Positions 1 through 6,919 are shown, counted from the stretch's first letter. The stretch is DNA of 11,146 bases from Planctomycetota bacterium (GCA_023621895.1 JAMOAF010000881.1:1-11146); one strand, 5' to 3'. The notes: generated by a model not told the origin, from the sequence alone. Translations and numbers: made by a program.

Positions 1-78
1 GAGGATCGGAAGATCACGCAAGCGTTGACGGGCGACCACCATTTCGAACAGGCAGGCTTTACGGCTCTCTTGAGGTGA
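1..78 (+). CDS. Possible C-terminal end of an unidentified protein (partial)
   Basis: Frame 1 is open from the first base of the window to a TGA at 76-78, giving 25 residues that end in FEQAGFTALLR. The piece has an ordinary protein-like composition and would end convergently with the minus-strand remnant that stops at 173. It is too short to assign to a family. A second plus frame is also open across this stretch, so coding is not proved. I cannot name a function. The 94 bases from 79 to 172 show no gene, only a weak 6-bp inverted repeat (CGTTGA/TCAACG). Confidence 0.3.
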   Translation, partial: EDRKITQALTGDHHFEQAGFTALLR

Positions 79-172
79 GGTCCAGGCCACGCAAAGCGGC
101 GGCTCGTGCCTCGCACTGTGTTCCGTGTTTTCTGCCCGTTTTGGCCTCTTCGTTGACTGTAGCCGTTTCACC

Positions 173-424
173 TCAACGCGCCGGCTTCTTTCCGCCCTTC
201 CCGCTGAGCAGCTTGCGAGTCTCCTTGTCCCAGACGACCGTGCGGACCTTCAGGCGGTGTTCCCCATGACAGTCGGTGCAGACGAGCGCCGCCGGGTTAG
301 TCTTTTCCGGGCAGCGCTCGAGCAGCCGGGCGATCACTTTCTGAGCCGGCACGTCGTGCTCCTCGTGGCATTCCGCGCACGAGGCGTCGATCTGCCCCGG
401 CGATATGTAATCGATGCACGCAAC
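173..424 (-). pseudogene. C-terminal remnant of a multihaem c-type cytochrome
   Basis: The minus strand reads through two haem c attachment motifs, CAECH and CTDCH, each followed by an acidic or basic His-containing segment (EEHD, GEHR). It then reads RTVVWDKETRKLL and a lysine-rich tail that ends at TGA 173-175. CxxCH motifs bind haem covalently and place such proteins outside the cytoplasm. The fragment has no start codon of its own: a TGA at 425-427 lies directly upstream in the same frame, and no credible ATG, GTG or TTG follows before the haem motifs. A further Cys (CIDYI), about 14 residues before CAECH, may be a ruined third CxxCH. I read it as the decayed tail of a cytochrome. Alternatively, it is a real C-terminal domain cut off by one stop mutation or a sequencing error. 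The haem motifs are certain; the gene's status is inference. Confidence 0.6.
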
Positions 425-709
425 TCATGCCTTGCCCTTCCGGCCGATCGCCTGAACGTACTCCCAGTCCTTCAGCCACTGGTAGTTGGGGGGTAGGTTG
501 GCCCAGGCCCGATCCATCGCCCGCCGCAGCTCGGCCTGCTCTCCCCGGTCGAGGACGCGGCGTTCCATGATCGCCAGCGCCACGTTGTCGACCTGCTGCT
601 CGCTGATCAGACCCGGCATCGGCGCGGTGATCGCCGGATTGCAGAGAATGTAGCGGATGGCCAGCCGGGCGATGCGGTTGTCTTCTTCGATCAGTTGCCC
701 AAGGATTGG
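425..709 (-). pseudogene. Aldo/keto reductase, C-terminal remnant
   Basis: The frame ending at TGA 425-427 encodes about 95 residues typical of the last helices of the aldo/keto reductase (AKR) barrel. It contains ARLAIRYILCNPAITAPMPG, which matches the family pattern of a helix, the 'NPAIT..IPG' cofactor-binding strand and turn, then GLISEQQVDN and a helical tail ending in NYQWLKDWEYV. A complete AKR has about 300-350 residues, so the N-terminal two thirds, with the catalytic Asp, Tyr, Lys and His, is absent. The recognisable part begins at about 709 and overlaps the last codons of the upstream UPF0210 gene in another frame. The nearest in-frame upstream stop is at 773-775. No ribosome site precedes the internal ATG at 617-619. 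I call it a truncated gene remnant. The family is fairly sure; the breakpoint is approximate. Confidence 0.6.
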
Positions 710-2064
710 AGCGGCGCCGGGATTCGGCCCCCCCGGCGGACAAACACGTCGCTGGCCCCTGAATTGCGGACTTCAAGGATCGGGGTGGAGCCGAACAGCC
801 CCCCGAAGTCGACCACTTCGCCGGCCTTGGCGCCGGGCACCGGGATGATCCGCACCGCGGTCGTCTTGTTGTTGATCACCCCGATGGCCATCTCGTCGGC
901 GATGATCGCCGAGAGCGTCTCAGCCGGGGTATCGCCGGGCACGGCGATCATGTCGAGGCCGACCGAACAGACGCTCGTCATGGCTTCGAGCTTTTCGAGC
1001 ACGAGCTGACCCTTGCCAGCGGCTCGGGCGAGCGTGCCGTCTTCGCTCACCGGGATGAACGCCCCGCTCAGGCCGCCGACCGAGCTGGAGGCAAACAGGC
1101 CTCCCTTCTTGACCGCGTCGTTCAGCAGCGCCACGGCGGCAGTCGACCCCGGCGCTCCGACGCAGGCCAGTCCCAGCGTCTCGATGATCTCGCCGATGCT
1201 GTCGCCCACGGTCGGCGTCGGCGCCAGCGAGAGATCGACGATCCCGAAGGCGACCCCCAGCTCCGCGGCCACCTCGCGGCCGATCAACTCGCCCACGCGG
1301 GTGACGCGAAAACTCGTGATCTTGATCTCCTCGGCCAGGTCGCCGAGGGTCAGGTTCGGCTCGATCGCTATCCGGCGCTTCAGCGCGCTGCCGACCACTC
1401 CGGGGCCCGAAACGCCGATGTTCACGGCCGCTTCGGGTTCTCCGGAACCCATGTAGGCGCCGGCCATGAAGGGGTTGTCTTCGGGGATGTTCGCGAAAAC
1501 GACCAGCTTGGCGCAGCCGAATCCGCGCTGGGCGGTTGTTGCCTCGGCGATCCGCTTGATGATATGCCCCATCTGGTGCACGGCGTCCATGTTGATGCCC
1601 GCTCGCCGCGAAGCCAGGTTGACCGAAGCGCACACGCGGTGCGTCTGGGCGAGCACGTCCGGCAACGAGTTCATGACGACTTCGTCGCCCGCGGAAATCC
1701 CCTTGTGCACCAGCGCGGAGAACCCGCCGACGAAATCCACCCGGCAATCGAACGCGGCGCGGTCGAGCGTCTTGGCAACCTGGACCGCCGCCGAACGGCC
1801 GTGGCCCGCCAGGATCGTCGATACGGGCGAAATGGCGATGCGTTTGTTCGTCACCGGGATGCCGTACTTGACCCCGATGCGGTCGCAGATCTCGACCAGC
1901 CGCTGGGCGCGCGACGTGATCTTGCCGGACAGCTTGCGGCAGAGATGCTCGACATTGGGGGCGGCGCAGTCGTCGACATTGATTGCCAGGGTCACCGCGC
2001 GAACGTCGAGATGTTCGGCGTGCAACATTTCGATCGTGGAAAGGATTTCGTCGGTTCGGAGCAT
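691..2064 (-). CDS. UPF0210 / PFL-family protein (DUF711-like)
   Basis: This is a 457-residue protein of the UPF0210 family, annotated in databases as 'PFL family protein' although pyruvate formate-lyase activity is not established. The start MLRTDEILSTIEML matches the family's usual N-terminus, so the longer open frame reaching 2205 is rejected. Other family-like stretches are FVGGFSALVHKG (about 111-122), the Asn/Pro/Gly-rich block from VFANIPEDNPFM into a MGSGEPE turn (about 189-211), NIGVSGPGVV (215-224) and the C-terminal RRGGRIPAPLQSLGN. Length and both ends agree with an intact gene, probably cytoplasmic since no signal peptide is seen. It begins 8 bp after the ACT-domain gene, with AAGGA about 11 bases upstream of ATG, so the two are very likely cotranscribed. 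Its biochemical role is unknown. Directly downstream is the AKR remnant, which overlaps its stop. Confidence 0.9.
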   Translation of the reverse strand: MLRTDEILSTIEMLHAEHLDVRAVTLAINVDDCAAPNVEHLCRKLSGKITSRAQRLVEICDRIGVKYGIPVTNKRIAISPVSTILAGHGRSAAVQVAKTLDRAAFDCRVDFVGGFSALVHKGISAGDEVVMNSLPDVLAQTHRVCASVNLASRRAGINMDAVHQMGHIIKRIAEATTAQRGFGCAKLVVFANIPEDNPFMAGAYMGSGEPEAAVNIGVSGPGVVGSALKRRIAIEPNLTLGDLAEEIKITSFRVTRVGELIGREVAAELGVAFGIVDLSLAPTPTVGDSIGEIIETLGLACVGAPGSTAAVALLNDAVKKGGLFASSSVGGLSGAFIPVSEDGTLARAAGKGQLVLEKLEAMTSVCSVGLDMIAVPGDTPAETLSAIIADEMAIGVINNKTTAVRIIPVPGAKAGEVVDFGGLFGSTPILEVRNSGASDVFVRRGGRIPAPLQSLGN

Positions 2065-2072
2065 CGGAGCGG

Positions 2073-2654
2073 CTATCCTTGCGGGCTCTGGGTCAGTCTT
2101 AGTTGATTCGTGGCCACGAAGATATTTTCGTGCTGGAGTTTGACGGTGAAACCGAGTTCCTGGCCCATCTGCTCGAGGTCGGCCTGGAGCATGCGGATGT
2201 CCCATCGCTTGGGGACTTGGACCTGGCCGATGAGAACGAATTCCTCGCCTTTCCGGTCACCGTAGAGATCGACGATGTTGATGTCCTTGCTGGCCAGGTA
2301 CTGGCTGAAGCGGCGGACAATTCCCGGCTGGTCCTGCCCGAAGGCGGTGATCACGAAACGATCCGTTTCCACGCGGGGCGCGCTCGCGGCGTGAGGCACT
2401 GCCCGGCGAGCCACCACCTGGTACTCGCTGCCGAGCGACTCGGCGCCGCGGACCCGGGCGGCAAGTTCCTCGGCCTCGATGGCCTCCGGCAGGCTGACGA
2501 TCATGATCAGCGTGAAGTAGCCTCCCAGAACGGTCTGGCTACAGGAATCGATGTTGCCGCCCAATCCCTCGACGGCATTGGTGACCGCCGCCACAATTCC
2601 GGGGTGGTCGTCGGACATCACGTCCAATACATACGCGTTGTCGAATCTAGGCAT
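2073..2654 (-). CDS. Double ACT-domain protein, GcvR-like
   Basis: The 193-residue protein holds two ACT domains, small ligand-binding folds that usually sense amino acids. The first (about 8-80) has SDDHPGIVAAV and then LGGNIDSCSQTVLGGYFTL. The second (about 98-172) has GQDQPGIVRRF and ASKDINIVDLYG. The D-x-P-G-I core at the first strand-helix turn is clear in both. This arrangement is that of GcvR, a regulator of glycine cleavage in enterobacteria, and of the single-ACT partners of UPF0210 in Firmicutes. The start ATG at 2652-2654 places the first ACT strand near the N-terminus; the longer frame to 2768 adds 38 residues of unlike composition. The ribosome site is weak (AAGAGA). It is cytoplasmic, the first gene of a two-gene unit with UPF0210, and possibly senses a metabolite for its partner. 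The ligand is unknown. Confidence 0.88.
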   Translation of the reverse strand: MPRFDNAYVLDVMSDDHPGIVAAVTNAVEGLGGNIDSCSQTVLGGYFTLIMIVSLPEAIEAEELAARVRGAESLGSEYQVVARRAVPHAASAPRVETDRFVITAFGQDQPGIVRRFSQYLASKDINIVDLYGDRKGEEFVLIGQVQVPKRWDIRMLQADLEQMGQELGFTVKLQHENIFVATNQLRLTQSPQG

Positions 2655-2911
2655 AAGATCATTGTCTCTTGAGGCCTGCCGAAACCAGCCCGTGGCGAAA
2701 CGTTCCGCCGGCCCTGGCAGACTTTCCGCACATTTCCAGGATGATCCCTGATCGCTCCAATTTAGCACACGGCCCCGGAAGGGGGAACTGGCGGATCACT
2801 CCCCCGGCTTCGCGCCTTCGCACAAATCGGCAACAGGCTGTCTCCTAGAAGGCCGAGCGGGTAGAATGCACACTGCAAGGTAAGCGGTTCCGTTTTTTTT
2901 GACGATCCATC
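2655..2911. other. Divergent intergenic region between the ACT and MoxR genes
   Basis: These 257 bases lie between the divergent start codons at 2654 and 2912 and should carry both promoters. Open frames crossing it on the minus strand (up to 3823) are shadows of the MoxR gene. A TAGAAT at 2862-2867 resembles a -10 box for MoxR, but no convincing -35 lies about 17 bases upstream. A short T run (2892-2900) precedes the MoxR start. No strong Shine-Dalgarno, hairpin or operator was seen. Confidence 0.4.
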
Positions 2912-3973
2912 ATGTCTGATCCGGCCTGTCTGACCGACCTGGCGACGATTGCCGCCGACTGCCGAGTGTTTGCCGAGGAGTTCCAAAGCGCCCTCGGCGA
3001 GCACGTGATTCTTCCGCCCGGCCTCGTCGAACATGCCTTGGTTGCCCTCTTGGCAGGGGGGCATCTCCTTTTGGAAGGCAATCCGGGCATGGGCAAGCAG
3101 ACGCTCGCACGATGGATCGCCCGCTCCGTGGGCCTGCCTTTTTCTGCGAGAACGTTTACGCCCGATCTGCGCGGCGAGGATTTTCTTGCAGCGATCCCGT
3201 CTCGCGGGCTTGGGCGGAGGGCCGATCCGGACGACGATCGGGCGCGCGCAGGGGTGCTCACCGAGGTTTTCTACGCGGAAGACATCGATGAAGCGCCTCG
3301 CAGCACGATCGCGGCCCTGGTCGACGTGATCCGCGACCGCCCCCTTGGGCCGGAGGGCGGGGCCGGCGGGTTGGAACCGCTGCTGGTGATTGCCTCCCGC
3401 CGGCCGGCCGCATCGGGCGCGGTCCAATCGCTCGACCCATCGCAGCTCGACCGGTTCTTGATTCAATCGCCCATCCGTTACCCCACCCCGGCCGAAGAAT
3501 GGGAGATCGCCCGGCGGACCCGCCTCTCGGCGGGGCCGGACAAGCCGTTGCGAACGCGTGACCAATTGGCGGCGTTTGCACGAGCGGCGGCGGCGATCGA
3601 AGCGCCCGAGGCAGTGATCGGCTACGCCTGGGCGCTTGTCCGCGCGACGCGGCCGGGAAACGAACTGGCGCCACAGTTTGTCGAACGTTGGATCAAGCTG
3701 GGAGTCAGCCCGTGCGGGCTCGTCGCGTTGATCTCGGCCGCCAAGGCGCGCGCGCTGCTGCTCGGCCGCATCGAGCCGACCCGCGAGGACGTTTATCGGA
3801 TGGCGCAACCGGTGCTCGGCCACCGCCTGGTCGGCAATGCCGAGGCCGCCGCGGCGAATCTCTCCAATCAGCGGCTGATCGGGATTCTTCTTGAGACCAT
3901 TCTGATCGACGGGGTCTACGCACGTCCTTCAGGGCCTCCGGACGCCGCGGGAGCCGCCGCGGCGTTCGATTGA
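2912..3973 (+). CDS. MoxR-like AAA+ protein with altered ATPase motifs
   Basis: This 353-residue protein of the MoxR branch of AAA+ ATPases resembles the chaperone-like ATPases that act with von Willebrand factor A proteins. Alignment by eye gives Walker A GNPGMGKQT (56-64, usually GxPGxxKT), TPDLRGED (83-90), Walker B YAEDIDEAP (121-129, usually ADEINRAP), sensor 1 ASRRP (161-165, usually TQNP), LDPSQLDRF (174-182) and sensor 2 GVSPCG (264-269, usually GASPRA). The domain order and length are those of an intact MoxR protein, but the residue after the P-loop Lys, the Asp/Glu order, the sensor 1 Asn and the sensor 2 Arg all differ. Nucleotide binding may survive; hydrolysis is doubtful. The start ATG at 2912 is the only sensible one, with no clear ribosome site. 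The usual DUF58 and VWA partners are absent; the next gene is a repeat lipoprotein on the same strand. Confidence 0.85.
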   Translation: MSDPACLTDLATIAADCRVFAEEFQSALGEHVILPPGLVEHALVALLAGGHLLLEGNPGMGKQTLARWIARSVGLPFSARTFTPDLRGEDFLAAIPSRGLGRRADPDDDRARAGVLTEVFYAEDIDEAPRSTIAALVDVIRDRPLGPEGGAGGLEPLLVIASRRPAASGAVQSLDPSQLDRFLIQSPIRYPTPAEEWEIARRTRLSAGPDKPLRTRDQLAAFARAAAAIEAPEAVIGYAWALVRATRPGNELAPQFVERWIKLGVSPCGLVALISAAKARALLLGRIEPTREDVYRMAQPVLGHRLVGNAEAAAANLSNQRLIGILLETILIDGVYARPSGPPDAAGAAAAFD

Positions 3974-4109
3974 CCGCGCTGTGGCGGCGCGATAGGCTGA
4001 GCTAAATCGGCCTGCGTGATTCGTGGAAAGAGCGGCTGTTATTCAGATCGCCGCGTGGGCTTCCCCCTTCAAACCAGTACACCTCGCAGTTGGGGCTGCG
4101 GTTTGCCAC

Positions 4110-4114
4110 GGAGG
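4110..4114 (+). promoter_or_regulatory. Ribosome binding site fixing a TTG start
   Basis: GGAGG stands six bases before a TTG at 4121 that opens a lipoprotein signal peptide. The ATG at 4016 in the same frame has no such site and would place 35 arginine-rich residues before the signal peptide, so the TTG is preferred. Confidence 0.7.
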
Positions 4115-4120
4115 ATTCCC

Positions 4121-5161
4121 TTGAATCGCGTGCTTGCCAGTGCGTTTGCCCTCTGCGTCGCGGCTCTTGCGACAGGCTGCTCTCGGGATACCGCCGCACC
4201 TGGCAAGCCGGCCGTGCCGTCGGCCGCCGTGCCTCCGCCGGCGCTCCCCGCCGAGGAGCAGGCCGAGAAGGAACCTGCCGCGAACGACGCGCTGGCGGCC
4301 GGCGCGGCGACAAAAGGATCCGCTGGGTTCCAGACCCCGGCGCAACTTGAGGAGGCGATCGGCAAGGCCAATCCGGGCTTTACTGGAAAAATCTCCGTGG
4401 AAATGGGCGAGCGGGGAATCGCGGCCCTTGCGATCAGCGATCCGGCCATCGAGGACATCCGGGCGCTCGAAGGGCTCCCGTTGGTAAAGCTTGATCTGCA
4501 CGGCTGCCATGTCTCGGACATCCGAGTGTTGGAGGGCATGGCGCTGGTGGTGCTTGACCTGAGCAATACCGGCATCTCCGATATCCGCGTGCTCAAGGGG
4601 ATGCCGCTGGCGATGGTTTATCTTGAGAACACGCGCGTGAAGGATATATCCGCCCTTGCGGGCGCGCCGCTGAGCGAGTTGTATTTGAGCCAGACGCCGG
4701 TGGCGGACATCAGCCCGCTCATGGGCTAGCCGCTTGTCACGTTGAACCTGGTCGACACGCAGGTGGAAGACTTGCGGCCGCTGGCCGGCGGCCGCCTTCA
4801 GTCCGTCTGGTTGAACAATACCCCGGTGAAGGACTGTGCTCCGCTGGCATCCAACCCGGTCGTCAGCGTGACGCTGGCCGACACGAAGGTCTCCGACATC
4901 CGTCCTTTCAAGGGCCATCCAACCTTGCAGCGACTGCACATCGCCGGCTCGGAGGTCACGGACCTGACGCCCCTTCAATGGATGGACGGGCTCACGCGGC
5001 TGATCTTCACGCCGGGCCGGATCAAGATGGGGCTGCCGCAGGCGCGCAAGATGCGGTCAATTCGGCAGATCGGCACGTCGTTCGGGCGGCCGGGCGAACC
5101 GGAGGAGATGTATCCTCCGGAAGTCTTCTGGGCAATGTACGATTCGGGCCGGTTCAACTAG
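4121..5161 (+). pseudogene. Leucine-rich-repeat lipoprotein interrupted by in-frame TAG
   Basis: From a TTG start the frame encodes a lipoprotein signal peptide with LATGC (Cys 20, the lipidated residue), then an Ala/Pro/Glu linker (about 21-70), a short helix and leucine-rich repeats of 21 residues. The repeats start at 103, 124, 145, 166, 187, 208, 229 and 250, with the pattern LxLxxTxVxDIxPLxGxPLxx, close to internalin-type repeats. A TAG at 4727-4729 (codon 203) falls inside the fifth repeat, yet the same frame resumes at once with PLVTLNLVDTQVEDL. It runs to TAG 5159-5161, ending in a cap with FWAMYDSGRFN, typical of planctomycete repeat proteins. Undisturbed it would be about 346 residues, anchored in a membrane and likely used for protein contacts. 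As written, only the first 202 residues are made unless TAG is read through. A second product starting at 4742 lacks a ribosome site. Function unknown. Confidence 0.75.
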
Positions 5162-5179
5162 CCTGGGTTCTTCTCGCAG

Positions 5180-5199
5180 AACGCAGTTCATTGCGTTTT
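5180..5199 (+). terminator. Weak terminator-like hairpin after the repeat lipoprotein
   Basis: AACGCA (5180-5185) pairs with TGCGTT (5192-5197) around a 6-base loop, and the stem runs into TTTT. It lies 19 bases after the lipoprotein stop, in the convergent gap before the RidA-like gene. The stem is short, so this is a modest candidate. Confidence 0.35.
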
Positions 5200-5267
5200 C
5201 AGCCGCCCGGAGCCCGATAGGCCCAGCACCGTTTGCCGCGCGAGGACAGGGGCAATTCCCGCAAAGG

Positions 5268-6488
5268 TCACCCCACCCGAGTTCTCGCCGGAGCGAAGGC
5301 AATGCCTTCGATCTCCACGAGCAATTCAGGCCGGCAGACGTCGCCGATTGCGTAGATCGTGGGCAGTTCGCCGAGCCGCCTTTCGCAGACCGCTTGAACC
5401 GCGGCGTAGTCTTCCTGGTTCTTGATGTAGACCCTTGCCAAGGCGAGATCGCCGAGCGTGGCGCCGAGGTTCGGGATGCCATGCTGGGCGAAGTTGTCTG
5501 CGCCGATCAGCGCCGCGATGTTGTCGAGGGTCTGCTCGGTCTGTCCTTGAGGATCGCCCATGTGCTGTGTTTCCGAGCTGGTGATGCTGGCGGTGCCGGA
5601 GACAAAGATCGTCGCCGCTCCGGGGCCGGCGATCGCCATCGCCCGGGCGAACTTGGGGCTCTTGATTCCGTATTCGCAGCCGTAGTCAAAGGCCGAGGTC
5701 TGCTTGGGGTTTTCCAGCGGGAGGACGACCACGCCCGGCTTGTCGATCGAGATCCCGACGCAGCCCATGATGATGTTCCGCCCGTCGGTGCCGATGCCCG
5801 TGCTGGCGGGGTAGACGGCGCCGTTTCGCGACATCAGCGTAAAGTCGCGGTAGAAACAGAAGTCGCGGTAGAAATCGGTCCGCGCGCGATTCAGCTCCTT
5901 GTAGCGTTGCGTGTCGCCCTCGGCGCCGACGATGTCGCCGAGGTACAGCCACGTGCGGACCACCTGTTCAAAGGAGACGCCGCGGTCGGCCAGGCGGCGC
6001 TGCATCCGCTCGAAGGCGTCGATCGATCGGTCGTAGACGCCTTCCGCCGCCGTCTCCGGCATGATGTTGGCGCAGTGGATCCAACTGATTCCATCGTGGC
6101 GAGTGACCACCAATCCTTCGCCGAATCGCTCGATTTCCACGCCGCCACCCGCCCGCCCAACACCCATCGCCTCGATCGCCAACAAGCGGCCGTTGCACGG
6201 CGGCTGCGGAATGTAGGAGGTGGCGGGCAACTGGTCGCCGTAGAACTCGTTGATGATCTTGCGGCACTCTTCAAGCTGATCCACCTTGCGCAAAAACACC
6301 GCCTGGTGGACAATGCTGCCGCGGGTCCCTTGCTCCGCCATCACCGCCTCGATGGTCTGCAAGGCGTCTCGGGCCTCTTCCTCGAGCGATCCGGTCCGCC
6401 GCGGCGTTGCGGCGGCAAAGACATGTTTCGCCTCGTTCAAATCGACGACGCTGTAGCCGATGCCTTCGCACGACTTTTTCTCGATCAT
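5268..6488 (-). CDS. Two-domain RidA/YjgF-like protein
   Basis: This is a 406-residue cytoplasmic protein built from RidA (YjgF/YER057c/UK114) folds. The C-terminal region (about 285-402) is a clear RidA domain: IFVSGTAS, the QTLDNI helix, LALARVYI, and CRPELLVEIEGIAFA, whose Arg 386 and Glu 392 sit where RidA binds the substrate carboxylate. The N-terminal half (about 20-190) is a divergent copy, with FAAATPRRTG, EARDALQTIEAVM and VFLRKVDQ. RidA proteins hydrolyse reactive enamines/imines; the related chorismatases (FkbO/Hyg5 type) use a similar two-part layout, so the activity is left open. The ATG at 6486-6488 has GAGGGA four bases upstream; the open frame to 6638 is rejected. Residues 206-217 contain a repeated FYRDF from an 18-bp tandem duplication. 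It converges on the lipoprotein gene and is probably monocistronic. Confidence 0.8.
   Translation of the reverse strand: MIEKKSCEGIGYSVVDLNEAKHVFAAATPRRTGSLEEEARDALQTIEAVMAEQGTRGSIVHQAVFLRKVDQLEECRKIINEFYGDQLPATSYIPQPPCNGRLLAIEAMGVGRAGGGVEIERFGEGLVVTRHDGISWIHCANIMPETAAEGVYDRSIDAFERMQRRLADRGVSFEQVVRTWLYLGDIVGAEGDTQRYKELNRARTDFYRDFCFYRDFTLMSRNGAVYPASTGIGTDGRNIIMGCVGISIDKPGVVVLPLENPKQTSAFDYGCEYGIKSPKFARAMAIAGPGAATIFVSGTASITSSETQHMGDPQGQTEQTLDNIAALIGADNFAQHGIPNLGATLGDLALARVYIKNQEDYAAVQAVCERRLGELPTIYAIGDVCRPELLVEIEGIAFAPARTRVG
5842..5877 (-). repeat. 18-bp tandem duplication inside the RidA-like gene
   Basis: Two adjacent 18-base units (5842-5859 and 5860-5877) agree at 16 of 18 positions. In the coding strand they give FYRDFC followed by FYRDFT, an in-frame insertion of six residues. 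Confidence 0.85.
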
Positions 6489-6834
6489 GTGTTCCCTCAC
6501 AGGCTCGGTGCGGTTGATTATGGGTGGGCCGGTGTGTACCGCAACGCGGGGATGGTTTGAGGATGGGGGGAACCTTCCGCGGCTTCGGTCGGTCGGGGTG
6601 GGACTGTTCGGACGCAGCCGCGAGCCGGCTTCTCCCAAGGTTCGGCGCCGCCCTTTAACCGCCGATGGGGCGGCGACGGGGCCGGATGGGAGCAGGCGCG
6701 GCTTCCATGTCTTAATCTAAACCGGTAGGAATGGCGCCGTCAACTATTTAGGGGGCATTAATCCGGGGGGGTCGATCTGGCTGACGAATCGGCCCTTTGT
6801 ATTAATAACAGGCAAGGCAGTAAAAAATTCCGGC

Positions 6835-6868
6835 TTTCGGGGCCTTTTGGCTTACGCCCGCCCCGAAA
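6835..6868 (-). terminator. Second hairpin downstream of rpsR, possible back-up terminator
   Basis: TTTCGGGGC (6835-6843) and GCCCCGAAA (6860-6868) form a perfect 9-bp stem. A short GGC/GCC stem lies inside the 16-base loop. Read on the minus strand, a run of T follows about seven bases after the stem (6822-6827), further than in a classical terminator. It lies just beyond the main rpsR terminator and may back it up. Another role, such as a separate structured RNA, cannot be excluded. Confidence 0.45.
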
Positions 6869-6883
6869 CCTCGCCAAGTAACG

Positions 6884-6919
6884 AAAAAACCCTCTCTCGG
6901 TCCAGCCGGGAAAGGGTTT
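6884..6919 (-). terminator. Rho-independent terminator of rpsR
   Basis: On the minus strand AAACCCT (6913-6919) pairs with AGGGTTT (6887-6893). After one mismatch comes a six-pair inner stem (6906-6911 with 6895-6900, one G-U), a 5-base loop, and a tract of six T (6884-6889). It lies 37 bases after the rpsR stop, the usual place. Confidence 0.88.

Noticed and set aside
425..427. TGA between AKR and haem segments as a selenocysteine codon
   Set aside because: No known AKR or CxxCH cytochrome has selenocysteine here, no SECIS-like hairpin is obvious just downstream, and TGA ends several intact genes in the window.
2762..3823. Long minus-strand frame of 353 residues opposite the MoxR gene
   Set aside because: Arg/Gly-rich composition, no motif, no ribosome site; the plus strand there has clear AAA+ motifs. 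It is an antisense shadow in GC-rich DNA.
4727..4729. Genome-wide recoding of TAG as an amino acid
   Set aside because: TAG is the natural stop of the ACT-domain gene (2073-2075) and of the repeat lipoprotein itself (5159-5161).
4742..5161. Second half of the repeat protein as a separate gene
   Set aside because: It starts in the middle of a repeat, has no ribosome site or signal peptide, and continues the frame of the first half exactly.
5394..6560. Long plus-strand frame opposite the RidA-like gene
   Set aside because: Biased Asp/Arg/Val composition typical of antisense frames; no domain is recognisable, while the minus strand has RidA motifs and a Shine-Dalgarno.
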